This document shows positions 1 to 7,718 of a stretch of DNA of 64,000 nt, piece after piece. The DNA is from Knoellia sp. p5-6-4 (GTDB lineage: Bacteria > Actinomycetota > Actinomycetes > Actinomycetales > Dermatophilaceae), in contig NZ_JARGZF010000004.1 of the NCBI RefSeq assembly GCF_029222705.1, positions 1-64,000 on the forward strand. The letters are read 5' to 3'. A program made the position numbers and the translations under genes. The notes beneath the pieces were generated by a model, which did not search any database, was not told where the DNA came from, and saw only the letters and a list, made by a program, of their open reading frames with translations. The number at the start of each line of letters is the position of its first letter. Position 1 is the first letter of the stretch.

Positions 1-108
1 TCTGACTCCAGCGCGACCGGCTCACAGCCCAACACCGGCTCTTCGGACAAGCCACTTCCCGGACCCGCCACCAGCAAGCCTAGAACCCTCGTCCCCGCGG
101 TGTCTTGA
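1..108 (+). CDS. Possible 3' end of a truncated ORF
   Basis: An open frame runs from the first base to a TGA at 106-108 and would encode the last 35 residues of a protein. The tail is rich in Ser, Pro and Thr and has no recognisable motif. It is cut by the window edge, so neither a start codon nor a domain can be seen. It could be the end of a real gene or chance. Confidence 0.25.
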   Translation, partial: SDSSATGSQPNTGSSDKPLPGPATSKPRTLVPAVS

Positions 109-374
109 CCTAAAGGGGTGCCATGAGAGTGCGTTTCGCGCCAACGGATACGGCACAGGGCTACGTGCGACGGCCGCCGCTTGTCACGGGAATGAATCCT
201 TGGCGTGTCCTACTTGCTCAGACCGACAGGGTCAGAAGGGGGGTTCGGCGGATCCCAGGGGTCGCGGTCCTCGGGCAACGCGGGCAAGGGTCTGACAGCT
301 TCCTCGCTGCCGTCGTCCCACCCCTCTAGGTGAAGCTCGAAGGGGGTGACGGCGACGGAGGTCACGCCCGGAGC
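109..374. other. Intergenic stretch with no supported gene
   Basis: A 68-codon frame starts at 123, but its composition (Arg-rich, no motif) looks like chance. A short GTGAC/GTCAC dyad occurs near 342-365, just past the stop of the neighbouring minus-strand gene. I see no copy of the intergenic repeat that follows most later genes. Confidence 0.3.
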
Positions 375-749
375 CTAGGACTCGGGACCCGAGTCGAAGA
401 ACATCGTGAGCCGCTGGATGCGTCCGTCGCCAGCGAACTCCACGAAGTCGGCTCCCGAGAGCGTCAGAACGCCGCTCTCATACTGGGCCCACCTTCCCCG
501 CAGACGATCCCCGAGCAGCTCCGGCTCGGCGGTCTCACTGACCACCATGCCAGGTGAAGCCTCGTGCTGCTCTTGGATGTACGCACCGAGCGCGACGCGC
601 CCGATGAGCCCGTCGGGAGTGTCTGGGTCAAAGAGCTCTCCGTCCTCGGCCCACGCTTGGGAGAGAAGTTCTGCTCGCGCAGCCGCGTCGAGTTTGCCAT
701 CCCATGCCTGGGAATAGAGGCTGAATGCGGTCTTCGGATCGATGCTCAT
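375..749 (-). CDS. SnoaL-like / NTF2-like fold protein
   Basis: The 124-residue protein has the length and pattern of small NTF2-like (SnoaL) proteins. An N-terminal helix pair is followed by the typical 'dp...G...I...' stretch (FDPDTPDGLIGRVALGAYI), and it ends in beta strands with FVEFAGDGRIQRLTMFFD. Such proteins bind or isomerise small hydrophobic molecules, but the substrate cannot be read from sequence. Within this window it is the first minus-strand gene of the accessory region. The start ATG at 749 is the only good in-frame start. Confidence 0.75.
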   Translation of the reverse strand: MSIDPKTAFSLYSQAWDGKLDAAARAELLSQAWAEDGELFDPDTPDGLIGRVALGAYIQEQHEASPGMVVSETAEPELLGDRLRGRWAQYESGVLTLSGADFVEFAGDGRIQRLTMFFDSGPES

Positions 750-1068
750 CCATCACCCTCCTCGATCGCGCTCGACTCATGAACCCGAGCAGTCTTACGT
801 GCAGCCTAAGTCCTTGAGCCGAGGACCCCGACGCAGACAGTCGGCCAAACGCAGCAGCGATGCGTTACTGGTCGCGGAACAACCCCGCCACGGGCTCATC
901 CCGCCTCGTGTCCTCGGACCGTCGAGCTCCTTGGCAGCCGGACGTTCTCAAGATCCATGTCCCATAGCAGCAACTGCGCCGAAAAAGGCTGAAACATCCC
1001 AAGCCGGAAAAACTTCCCGACACCCAACCCAGAGTTTACGAGTTCCGATCTCAACCAGCGACACGACG
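750..1068. other. Non-coding stretch, no gene seen
   Basis: Neither strand shows a frame with protein-like composition. The plus frame spanning it is Arg/Ser-rich and motif-free. The base composition is noticeably less G+C-rich than the core genes, for example an A-rich run near 984-1015. Confidence 0.4.
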
Positions 1069-1116
1069 CCCGCTCATCGACAGTTTGGCGCTTGCACCCT
1101 CTGCGGCAGATGCGAG
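1069..1116. repeat. Intergenic repeat copy 1 (divergent)
   Basis: CGCTCATCG at 1071-1079 and GCGGCAGATGCGAG at 1103-1116 match the two halves of the local repeat. They are separated by a longer spacer than in other copies. It ends 4 nt before the stop codon of the minus-strand gene at 1121. Confidence 0.5.
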
Positions 1117-1120
1117 TGTT

Positions 1121-1615
1121 CTAGGCGCCCCAGGGATCCGCGTATGCAAGGAGACGTTGTGCGATGTCCTGCAGGTCTCTATGGATTGAATCAGTAGTAG
1201 CGGCGATGTACTCGAGTTCATCAAGCATGTCATCGGTGACCACAAGGTCTTGAAGGATGGATGGGCCGTCATGACCGATCACACCGTGTGCCCACGCAGC
1301 CAATTGGCGGTCGGTCAGCTCCCCGGCTAGCCACCGCCGGAGTTGTGATTGAGAAGCTCTAATCGCGGTTTGGTCCTGGTCGAGCTGGCTCATGCCCAGC
1401 TCCTCGCGCGCTTCGAGAACCAGAGCGTCCATCTCGAACGGACTCGTCACGGGTGTGACCACCGCGCTGGCCAGAGCGACGACCGCCGGGCCCTCCACGC
1501 CACTCACGAGCAGATCCGTGGCGGCGTGCACCAGGGATTTGGAGTCCAGGGCTCGAAGGTCGTAGAGGGCTAGATCGTCGCCGAAGCGCCGTCTGGCAGC
1601 CTCATCAGCCCGCAT
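1121..1615 (-). CDS. Hypothetical protein, no recognised family
   Basis: The frame opens at 1621, but ATG at 1615 (MRADEAARRR...) is as likely a start. It gives about 164 residues. The protein is acidic and soluble, with predicted helices throughout, no signal peptide and no membrane segment. I do not recognise a domain. It looks genuine because it is the only long frame here with balanced amino-acid use. Repeat copies lie on both sides, so it sits like a unit of the cassette-like array. Confidence 0.55.
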   Translation of the reverse strand: MRADEAARRRFGDDLALYDLRALDSKSLVHAATDLLVSGVEGPAVVALASAVVTPVTSPFEMDALVLEAREELGMSQLDQDQTAIRASQSQLRRWLAGELTDRQLAAWAHGVIGHDGPSILQDLVVTDDMLDELEYIAATTDSIHRDLQDIAQRLLAYADPWGA

Positions 1616-1735
1616 GATCACTCCGAGATCGTAGGGGCCCGACCCACCACTACGCCGCTCCCTCGAAATTCGCTACGAGCTTGACTCCCCGGTGAAGCTG
1701 GCACCACGCTGCCCGCGACACGGTTGGGCGGGCGC

Positions 1736-1764
1736 ACCCGCTCTCAAAGCGGCAGTTCCGGATG
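1736..1764. repeat. Intergenic repeat copy 2
   Basis: CCGCTC at 1738-1743 is followed by GCGGCAGTTCCGGATG at 1749-1764, the same right half as copy 7. It lies 3 nt past the stop codon (1768-1770) of the minus-strand gene. Confidence 0.65.
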
Positions 1765-1767
1765 GGG

Positions 1768-2196
1768 TCAGCGGCGTCGGGTGCCGTCGTTGTACGGGTC
1801 CGGAGCACCCGCAGGGATGCGGTCAGCCAAGGGCACACCCACCGCCTCACGACGACGTGCAAGCATGCGGTCGAGCGTCTCTGCTTCTTCAGCATGGATT
1901 GGATTGGTGTTGCCGTCCATGCCAACCAGCCAGACTAAGCCTCGGCCGGATCCTGGACTGATCTGCTCTCCTGCCCGGTCGTCGACCAGGGCCACCGCGT
2001 ATGTGAGCGAATCGCCGGCCTGCCGCTGTGCCCAGTCGATGACCTGGAGAACGTCAGCCCCGGTCACGTCGTAGGTGTCAGTCCATCCATGCGTGGACGT
2101 TTGGCCACTGCCGTGCAGATAGACCCTGAATCGGGGACGAGAGTTCTCCCACCCGGAATCGCGTTCATCGACCTGCACGATCTGAAGCTCGCCCAT
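1768..2196 (-). CDS. Hypothetical protein
   Basis: I chose ATG 2196 (MGELQIVQVDERD), because the longer form only adds a Pro-rich stretch that overlaps the upstream spacer. The protein has about 142 residues. A beta-rich N-terminal part is followed by VLQVIDWAQRQAGDSLTYAV and VWLVGMDGNTNP, then a charged C-terminus. There is no signal peptide or membrane segment. I do not recognise the family. Repeats flank it on both sides. Confidence 0.5.
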   Translation of the reverse strand: MGELQIVQVDERDSGWENSRPRFRVYLHGSGQTSTHGWTDTYDVTGADVLQVIDWAQRQAGDSLTYAVALVDDRAGEQISPGSGRGLVWLVGMDGNTNPIHAEEAETLDRMLARRREAVGVPLADRIPAGAPDPYNDGTRRR

Positions 2197-2230
2197 ACCC
2201 GGCAGTCTTACAGGCGGCGACAGCAATCAT

Positions 2231-2269
2231 CCGCTCATCGGCACTCCCGGACTGCGGCATGACCGGACG
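2231..2269. repeat. Intergenic repeat copy 3 (good match)
   Basis: CCGCTCATCGGCACTCCCGG followed by ACT and GCGGCATGACCGGACG gives both halves of the repeat in full. It lies downstream of the lipoprotein gene ending at 2315 and upstream of the next minus-strand gene. Confidence 0.75.
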
Positions 2270-2314
2270 TTCGGGTGCCACCCCCGAAAGCCCCGCTCTC
2301 TGCTCGGCTGATGC

Positions 2315-2716
2315 CTACCTCGACGGTTGCACGACGCCCTGGCTGCTACCCGCCTTGGGGGACACGATCAGGAACTCCGCCACGACGTCGTCCAACTGGC
2401 AGCGGAACACAGAGCCGTCACCGTCCGCATCTCCAGGCGTGCAACCGGAGTGATCGGTGAATTCGGTGAGGGCACTGTCGACGGACCGGATGCGGAACGT
2501 GACGTACTGCTGGCCACCGCTGTCGCAGTCATCGAGGACTTCCGGCTGACTCACGCTGTGGAAGTCCGTGCTGAGGATTGTGGCAAGCCGCTCTGCGTCG
2601 CGGGACCCCTTGGTGCTGCAGCTGTACGGCTGCGCCGAGCAGGCACCCGTAAGCCCTGCCGCCGCCAATATTGCTACGGCGGCCAACGCGGCAGCTCGCA
2701 TGGCACCGAAACGCAT
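2315..2716 (-). CDS. Small secreted lipoprotein-like protein
   Basis: The start is taken at ATG 2716 (MRFGAMRAAALAAV); an upstream ATG at 2731 is also possible. The N-terminus is a classic export signal: basic residues, then an Ala/Leu-rich core, ending in GLTGAC, a lipobox-like site. The mature part of about 105 residues has several Cys (YSCSTKGS, DDCDSGG, SGCTPGD, VFRCQ) that could form disulfides. The function is unknown. Confidence 0.6.
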   Translation of the reverse strand: MRFGAMRAAALAAVAILAAAGLTGACSAQPYSCSTKGSRDAERLATILSTDFHSVSQPEVLDDCDSGGQQYVTFRIRSVDSALTEFTDHSGCTPGDADGDGSVFRCQLDDVVAEFLIVSPKAGSSQGVVQPSR

Positions 2717-2890
2717 GCGCGCACCGTACATGGGGGTCAGCCGTCAGCCGGTGATCCTCCTTCGACACCCGCACGAGGCATTTCGAGCGGTCCGCGTCGT
2801 GCCCTCGCCTGCGTGTCCGCTCACGGGCACGCCCGCACGGACGGCGGCAGATCCGGTCGTTCGGTAGGCGCATGCGAAAGACTCTGAGGC

Positions 2891-3523
2891 GTGTCTGCGC
2901 TGGAGGAGTACCTCATCGAGGGGGATGACCTACCCCCAGAACAGCGGGATCAGATGGGGCAGGCGGTGCTGCGTGCGATGCAAGCGGACGCCATCCGGTT
3001 CCCGACAGACATCCCCCAGCTGAAGCCGACCGACCCCCCGACTGTTCACGCTGCCCCCGACGTGCTGCGGTCGGCAGCGGGCAAGACGTCCGGGGAGGAC
3101 CTGAAGTACGCCACCACGGGCTGGCTGGACGCGAACGACGCAGAGCTGTGGGACGCCTACGTCACGTTCATGCCCTGGTCGATCGCCGGCGATGTGTGGG
3201 ACCAAGAAGCACGTCAGATCGTGTCGGTGGATGACGGGGTCGTCAGCGTGGTCGCTATCGCTCACAACCGCGTGCCGGAGATCGGCCGCATCGTGGGAAC
3301 GGAACGACTGACACCCTTGCTAGAGGTGCAGGCGGAACGACGAGCCGAGCGTCGCCGGTGGATGATCCGGCACCCCGACAGCTTGATCGGGGCCATTGCG
3401 GTGGTCCTCGGACTGCTGCTCATTCCGCTCCCGGGACCAGGCTGGCCCGTACTGGCAGCCGGTGCCTTGGTGCTGGTCGCCGGTGCGGCGGTACGAGGCA
3501 TCCTGCGCGGACACCAGACGTAG
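2891..3523 (+). CDS. PGPGW-motif membrane protein
   Basis: The 210-residue protein begins at GTG 2891. The first ~155 residues are soluble and acidic, without a recognised domain. The C-terminus carries two adjacent hydrophobic segments around the signature PLPGPGWPVLAAGALVL (about residues 180-197). That is the hallmark of the PGPGW transmembrane family found in actinobacteria. The family's role is unknown. It is one of the few plus-strand genes in this stretch. Confidence 0.7.
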   Translation: MSALEEYLIEGDDLPPEQRDQMGQAVLRAMQADAIRFPTDIPQLKPTDPPTVHAAPDVLRSAAGKTSGEDLKYATTGWLDANDAELWDAYVTFMPWSIAGDVWDQEARQIVSVDDGVVSVVAIAHNRVPEIGRIVGTERLTPLLEVQAERRAERRRWMIRHPDSLIGAIAVVLGLLLIPLPGPGWPVLAAGALVLVAGAAVRGILRGHQT

Positions 3524-3533
3524 GAGCGGGATG

Positions 3534-3570
3534 TTCGGTCGGCCCGATCTGAATGCGGCAGTAGCGTGCG
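3534..3570. repeat. Intergenic repeat copy 4
   Basis: GGCCCGATCTGAAT then GCGGCAGTAGCGTGCG (3555-3570) matches the repeat core. It abuts the stop codon (3571-3573) of the following minus-strand gene. Confidence 0.6.
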
Positions 3571-3840
3571 TCAGCCTCGGACGGAGTCAGCCCCCAGGCG
3601 CAGGTCCCTGTAGTCGTCGATGGCCAGACATGCCGCTCGAACGAACTCAGTCACGCTTCCGTTTACCACAACGAAGAGGTCGTCAAGGACGCCGTCGGGT
3701 GGGGAGACCTCGCTGTGGCAGTCGTGCCACGCGAACTCGGTGAGTGCGAGCACGTCGAGAACCGCGTCAGCGTCAGGACCGAACTCGGCTTGAGCCCTGG
3801 GTCTCCGTGCTTCACGCCTGTCTGCCCTGCTGATAGCCAT
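3571..3840 (-). CDS. Conserved hypothetical protein (actinobacterial type)
   Basis: ATG 3840 (MAISRADRREARRPRAQAEF) gives an 89-residue protein; the upstream Cys-rich extension looks spurious. The pattern R-A-D-R-R-E-A-R-R-P, then 'FGPDADAVLDVLALTEFAWHDC', then 'AIDDYRDLRLGADS' resembles a small family of uncharacterised actinobacterial proteins that I recognise by style only. It is soluble, with no catalytic motif visible. Confidence 0.6.
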   Translation of the reverse strand: MAISRADRREARRPRAQAEFGPDADAVLDVLALTEFAWHDCHSEVSPPDGVLDDLFVVVNGSVTEFVRAACLAIDDYRDLRLGADSVRG

Positions 3841-3875
3841 GGACGGCACTCTGTCACCACCCCGTCGGCAACAAC

Positions 3876-3902
3876 CGCACATCGGCACGACCGGGTCACC
3901 AG
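3876..3902. repeat. Intergenic repeat copy 5 (left half only)
   Basis: ATCGGCACGACCGGGTCA at 3881-3898 matches the left half of the repeat. The right half (GCGGCA core) is missing. It touches the stop codon (3903-3905) of the recombinase gene. Confidence 0.45.
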
Positions 3903-4826
3903 TCAGGTCCCAGAGGCCATGTAGGCGGCAAGAATGTAGTTCGGGTGTCGGTCCAGGTTCTTGCGGGCTCGGTCGTAGCGCATGGTGGTGCGCGGGTCGG
4001 CATGGCGGGCGGCGATCTGGACGTCGCGTAGGTCGACACCAGCGTCGAGCATCGTGGTGACGAAGGTGTGCCGGAGCATGTGGGGATGCATGCGCGGCAG
4101 TTTGACGCCGGCTTGCTCGGCGAGTCTCCTCAAGCGTCGGGTGGCGCAGTGACGGTCCATGCGGGTGCCGCGAGAGGTCAGCAGGATGGGGCCGGTGGTC
4201 CGGTCGTCGACGGCGCGCTCGATGGCACGACCCACCGCGGGTGGCAGTGGGACGAGGACGACCTTGTCGCCCTTGCCGGTCACTCGCAGCACGCGGTGGC
4301 CGTGCTCCTCGCCGCGGTCCTCAATGTCGCTGTCGGTGGCTTCGAAGATGCGTAGGCCGAGCAGGCCGAGCATGGTCACGAGCGCGAAGTCGCAGCGGTT
4401 CGTCGAGTGCCTGGCGGCACTCAGGAGCGCCTCGAACTGGAGGTGGGTCAGTCCCAGCGTCGGGGACTCAGCGGGCACGTTCGGCCGCCGGACATATTCG
4501 GCCGGGGAGTGCTCGAGGACGCCGTCGATGACGCAGGTCCGGTAGAAGCCGGCGACCACGGACATGCGGCGCGACACCGTGGAGGCTCGGTACCGGCGCG
4601 CTTCTTGCAGTCAGCGGATGTAGAGCTCGATGTGTGGTCGGGTGGCGGCGAGCGGATCCAGGTCTCGGAACTGACACCAGTTCAGGTAGCTGCGCAGGTC
4701 AGACTCGGTGTGGAGCCGTGACTGACCCTTGAAGCGCGCTAGGTAGGCGGCCGCGGCCAGCCGCTCGACATGGGAGGTGGTGACGATGACAACGGAGGCG
4801 GCCGGGCCCGGTTGGGAGTTCTGCAT
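3903..4826 (-). pseudogene. Tyrosine recombinase/integrase with internal TGA
   Basis: Two in-frame pieces make one integrase. The N-terminal SAM-like core-binding part is 4826-4614 (HVERLAAAAYLARFKGQ... ending HIELYIR). The catalytic part is 4610-3903. They are separated by a single TGA at 4611-4613, and the frame is the same on both sides. In relatives this position reads Arg-Trp-Leu-Gln-Glu, so TGG to TGA is the simplest explanation. Catalytic residues are present: Arg in GLLGLRIFEA, His-x-x-Arg in HPHMLRHTF, His in IAARHADPRT, and Tyr in TTMRYDR. An internal ATG at 4577 could give a 224-residue C-terminal product lacking the DNA-binding half. Repeat material abuts its 3' end. Confidence 0.85.
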
Positions 4827-4877
4827 CGCCTCAGTGCCCCGCCGCCGCAACCGCCAGTCAACTTGGTCTTGGCCTCA

Positions 4878-4900
4878 CCATGTGCGGCGTGAGCAGACGT
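4878..4900. repeat. Intergenic repeat copy 5b (weak)
   Basis: ATGTGCGGCGTGAGCAGACG (4880-4899) resembles the right half of the repeat with one change in the core. It lies 20 nt past the stop codon of the minus-strand gene ending at 4921. Confidence 0.35.
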
Positions 4901-4920
4901 CTTGCGCTTCTCGCTCCGCA

Positions 4921-5253
4921 CTACCAACGGATGAAGTCAGAGGTGGCGGCTCGGCCATCGAGCACCACCGGTAGTTCATGCAATCCCGGGCGACCTACCA
5001 CTGGGAAGTTCGGACACGGGTGCATCTCCCCTGCGGAGACTGGTTCCGAGCAGATGTGCGGTTCGACGGACGCGTGCAAGAACACGTCGTCGGACTCCGA
5101 GCAGTGAGCGCGCGCTAGAACGTCAGCCCAAGCCGCTGCCCTGCTCGCGGATTCGGCGAGCACGATGAACACGGAGCACCACTCGTGATCTTCGTCGTCG
5201 GCCGGTAGTCGAGGATCCTCCAACCAGGCGACGTAGTCGAAGGCTTCTGTCAC
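4921..5253 (-). CDS. Hypothetical soluble protein
   Basis: The open frame extends to 5427, but its first part overlaps the next gene and repeat copy 6. I therefore prefer the GTG at 5253 (VTEAFDYVAWLEDPRLP), giving 110 residues. The visible pattern is EWCSVFIVLAESASRAAAWADVLARAHC followed by a Cys/His-containing tail. There is no signal peptide or membrane helix. I do not recognise the family. Confidence 0.45.
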   Translation of the reverse strand: MTEAFDYVAWLEDPRLPADDEDHEWCSVFIVLAESASRAAAWADVLARAHCSESDDVFLHASVEPHICSEPVSAGEMHPCPNFPVVGRPGLHELPVVLDGRAATSDFIRW

Positions 5254-5303
5254 GCGCTGACCCTTGCGAACGCCTCGCCTGCCGGGGGGTGCGCCAACAG
5301 TTC

Positions 5304-5341
5304 CATCGGCACCGTCGCCCGGATCGCGGCATGTGCGGTCG
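5304..5341. repeat. Intergenic repeat copy 6 (good match)
   Basis: TCGGCACCGTCGCCCGGATC (5306-5325) then GCGGCATGTGCGGTCG (5326-5341) gives both halves. It lies 17 nt past the stop codon of the small membrane protein gene at 5358. Confidence 0.65.
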
Positions 5342-5357
5342 TGGAAGGACGCCGAAG

Positions 5358-5564
5358 TCACTGGCGGTCGAGGCGGTGAACAATTTGTTCGCTGATGGTC
5401 GTCACCTTTGCTGCCGCATAGACGCACCCGCCTATGAGGGCAAGCAGGAGGGCCCTTTCCAGTAGCCCCGTACTGGATGTTCCGATGCCGATAACGAACG
5501 AGATGGCCATGAGGGCCAGCACGACGATGAGTAGCACCCGCGCAACTCGGACGACATTAACCAC
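5358..5564 (-). CDS. Small two-helix membrane protein
   Basis: The 68-residue protein has one hydrophobic segment at about residues 8-28 (VARVLLIVVLALMAISFVIG) and a second at about 34-52 (LERALLLALIGGCVYAAAKV). A short charged tail follows. No family is recognised. Repeat copies lie at both ends, so it would be one of the shortest units of the array. Confidence 0.5.
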   Translation of the reverse strand: MVNVVRVARVLLIVVLALMAISFVIGIGTSSTGLLERALLLALIGGCVYAAAKVTTISEQIVHRLDRQ

Positions 5565-5610
5565 TCCACAACGGTACGCCGGGGAGCAGCGACTTGGGAA
5601 CGCTCCTTCG

Positions 5611-5650
5611 CCCGCTCTTCGGCACTACCGGACTGCGGCAGTTCCGGACG
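5611..5650. repeat. Intergenic repeat copy 7 (good match, overlaps a stop codon)
   Basis: CCCGCTCTTCGGCACTACCG then GACT, GCGGCAGTTCCGGACG. Both halves are present and can fold as CCGGA/TCCGG around the GCGGC core. The stop codon and last residues of the DUF1990 frame are encoded by the repeat itself. Confidence 0.75.
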
Positions 5651-6184
5651 TTTCCTGCAGCCGATCCAAGGCGCGCAGGTAGCGCTGGGTCATGAAGGTT
5701 TGAGTGGCTCGGGTGACGGGGCCGCCGAGTTTGGCCAGTGTTGACGCGGGCCGAGAGAACGCCGTGATGGTGAACAGAATGCGGCCATCGTTGAGGTGTT
5801 CAAGGAGGAAGCCTTCTTCGCCGGCCTCTGGGTGACCGGGGAGGGTGCCATAGGTGAAGCCCCGGCGCTGCGGTTCCTCGACGACCCGAGCACGCGACAA
5901 GGGATCCTCAGCGACAAGGCACCCAGTCCCCACCGCATCAGCACAACGGTCCCCCTGCGTAGCGGAATCTCCGAGGCTTGCACCTGAAGCCCTGCCTTGG
6001 AGTGGACCCGCCATTCGAAGAGATCGCCCGCGGCGGCGTCGAAGTCGCGACGAGCCAGCGTGGCGGAGTGATTCAGTTGGCCGAAACCGGAGGGTGCCTC
6101 GCCTGGTCCGCCCTGCGGCGTATACGACAGAGGCGACGCGCGCAGTCCGGACGCCTGCTGCTCGTCAAGAAGGCGCACCTGCAT
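5625..6184 (-). pseudogene. DUF1990 family protein with a 1-nt frameshift
   Basis: The N-terminal frame (ATG 6184, MQVRLLDEQQASGLRASPLS) carries the DUF1990 opening and reaches LSLRIPCRV. The family continuation (VVEEPQRRGFTYGTLPGHPE, then GEEGF and AFSRPASTLAKLGGPVTRATQ) is in the next frame and ends at 5625. The span of 560 nt is one base short of a whole number of codons. That fits a single-base deletion near 5883-5892, within the run corresponding to PCRVxxVVEEP. The total length of about 186 codons matches the family. DUF1990 proteins have no established activity. Confidence 0.8.
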
Positions 6185-6204
6185 GGTCACATCATCACCG
6201 ATCT

Positions 6205-6232
6205 GGTTCACTGCGTGCGGCATGTGCGGGTC
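6205..6232. repeat. Intergenic repeat copy 8 (right half)
   Basis: GCGGCATGTGCGGGTCG at 6217-6233 matches the right half. A left half is not evident. It lies between the divergent DUF1990 pseudogene and the plus-strand pseudogene. Confidence 0.4.
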
Positions 6233-6265
6233 GATTCTGGCCGTGTCCGTGCGACCATCGCTCCC

Positions 6266-6607
6266 GTGCCTCGACTGCTCAGCGATCGCGAACGCGACAT
6301 CCTCGACCTGCTCTTGTCGGTCGACTTCCCAGGTGCCGTGGAACTGCGGCAGCAGGGGGCGTCCGTGTACGCCGAGCGCGAGGGCATGATCATCGATCTG
6401 GTCGTAAGCGCGGAGAGTCCACGCGCCACCGTAGTCAACCGGACGCCGGTGCAGGCGGTGGTCGATGGCGATGGCTACGACGGCGGCGTGCTCCTGTTCG
6501 TGGACGATGGTCGGTTATCCGCCCTGGAGTAGTGGTGGGTGACCGAGGAGCGGCCGGACGTCATGCCACCACTCACGGCGATCGGCGCGCCCATCACATC
6601 CAAGTGA
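6266..6607 (+). pseudogene. Small conserved protein interrupted by TAG
   Basis: From GTG 6266 (VPRLLSDRERDILDLLLSVD) the frame encodes about 88 residues, including FPGAVELRQQGASVYAE and VLLFVDDGRLSALE, then hits TAG at 6530-6532. The same frame continues for 24 codons (WWVTEERPDVMPPL...) to TGA at 6605-6607. The post-stop segment reads like the natural end of this kind of protein, which I recall as LEYxW...P. A Tyr codon changed to TAG is therefore likely. The family is known to me only as uncharacterised actinobacterial proteins. Confidence 0.5.
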
Positions 6608-6646
6608 CCGCTCCTCGGCACGACCGGACGGCGGCATGTCCGTGCG
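6608..6646. repeat. Intergenic repeat copy 9 (close to consensus)
   Basis: CCGCTCCTCGGCACGACCGG then ACG and GCGGCATGTCCGTGCG. It can form a CGGAC/GTCCG hairpin with a GCGGCA-containing loop. It lies 10 nt past the stop codon of the gene ending at 6656. Confidence 0.8.
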
Positions 6647-6655
6647 TTAGCGGCT

Positions 6656-6925
6656 CTAGAAGAAGTCGAGCACGAATCGCCAGGCGGGTTTGAGAGAGGG
6701 ACCGAGCGATGCGAGGACTCCTCTACCCGTTGCGCGCGATCGCTGCCAGGCGGAGGCCACGACCGTCGTCATGCCTTCCAGCGCGATCAGCAACGCGATG
6801 TAGACGAGTACGCCCGGGTAGTCGACCAAGAAGGAGGTAGCGAGTACGAGGCCGGCGGCAAGCAGAGCCAACCAGGCGACCAGCACAACAGGGCCAGTTC
6901 CTTGCCGGAGCTTCTCGAGACTCAT
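6656..6925 (-). CDS. Small membrane protein
   Basis: The 89-residue protein has hydrophobic segments at about residues 11-31 (GPVVLVAWLALLAAGLVLAT) and 36-56 (PGVLVYIALLIALEGMTTVV). An amphipathic basic C-terminus follows, ending PAWRFVLDFF. No family is recognised. The start MSLEKLRQGTG at 6925 is preceded by repeat copy 10 on its upstream side. Confidence 0.5.
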   Translation of the reverse strand: MSLEKLRQGTGPVVLVAWLALLAAGLVLATSFLVDYPGVLVYIALLIALEGMTTVVASAWQRSRATGRGVLASLGPSLKPAWRFVLDFF

Positions 6926-6955
6926 TCAGGGGATCGTCCCATGCGGAGTGCGGCC

Positions 6956-6993
6956 AATCGCGGGGGAGGGACGGATGGCGGCATGTCCGGATA
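6956..6993. repeat. Intergenic repeat copy 10
   Basis: GAGGGACGGATG then GCGGCATGTCCGGATA (6978-6993). The right half is near-perfect and the left half is degraded. It lies 8 nt past the stop codon of the MOSC frame at 7002. Confidence 0.65.
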
Positions 6994-7001
6994 ACCACGG
7001 C

Positions 7002-7685
7002 CTAGAGCCTGACCTCGTCCCCCAGCGCAATGCGTGCCGGTTCCACGACGCCGGCGTACTTCGCCGGAAACCTGTCGCGTTCCGCGGCCAGCGGCTTCAG
7101 CCATCGCCCGTCCGCCTTCGCGCCGTCCTGGTCCGAGTCGATCATTCGGCACCTTGGAGCACGTTCGACTACATCGAGCTCGGCTTCCCCAATCGCGATC
7201 CGTGGTCCCTGCCACTCCTCCTCGGCAAACGGTTCCGTGGTCCCGACCACGACATTCACTCGCAATCGTCTTGGGTCCGCATTCAGGCCCCACCGGGAGG
7301 CACACCAGTCCAGCGTGGCAGTGCCGATCAGGGACACTGCACCCATGTCCTGATGTGGAACTTCTCGCTCTGGCAACACCTTGACCGGCGTCTTCATGTG
7401 CGCGGTCAATGTGGCGTCCAGATGCGGGTCACTCACCTGCCATTGGCCCTCTGGGCCGGCGACGACCACAGCGCCGTCGAGAGTGCGAGCGGAGTAATCG
7501 AAGACCGCGTCATACCGCCGGAATCGCCTGGTGTTCTTGCCGGATGCGAAGTGACCCTCGCCATCTTGAACGGCGTATCACCGGTCACCCGTGATGCCAC
7601 GCGCATCGAGCGCGACACTGTCGAGCGCCTCGCCGCCCATCGACTTCACCGGGTATCGACGAATGCCGATGACGAGATTCCGCAT
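7002..7685 (-). pseudogene. MOSC domain protein with internal TGA at an expected Trp
   Basis: ATG 7685 opens a frame reading MRNLVIGIRRYPVKSMGGEA, the normal start of MOSC proteins. It continues to GITGDR and then TGA at 7578-7580. The frame is intact after the stop: YAVQDGEGHFASGKNTRRFR, then a MOSC core with VNVVVGTTEPFAEEEW, IAIGEAELDVVERAPRCRM and PAKYAGVVEPARIALGDEV. Relatives have Trp after GDR, so TGG to TGA is the simplest change. The full length of 227 codons is typical. MOSC proteins bind molybdenum cofactor or act as sulfur carriers. The key Cys is present in APRCRM. Confidence 0.8.
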
Positions 7686-7718
7686 GGCCCGGAGGCTAAC
7701 AATGACTTCGCCCTCAAA

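Noticed and set aside
123-329. A 68-codon frame near the left edge
   Set aside because: Composition and lack of motifs or ribosome binding site do not support a gene.
742-1197. A 151-codon plus-strand frame
   Set aside because: Arg/Ser-rich, motif-free, and overlaps the minus-strand gene at 1121 and repeat copy 1.
4611-7580. TGA read as tryptophan in this organism
   Set aside because: Core genes such as glmU, prs, mfd and eno end with or avoid TGA as usual, and TGA is used as the normal stop throughout; pseudogene formation is simpler.
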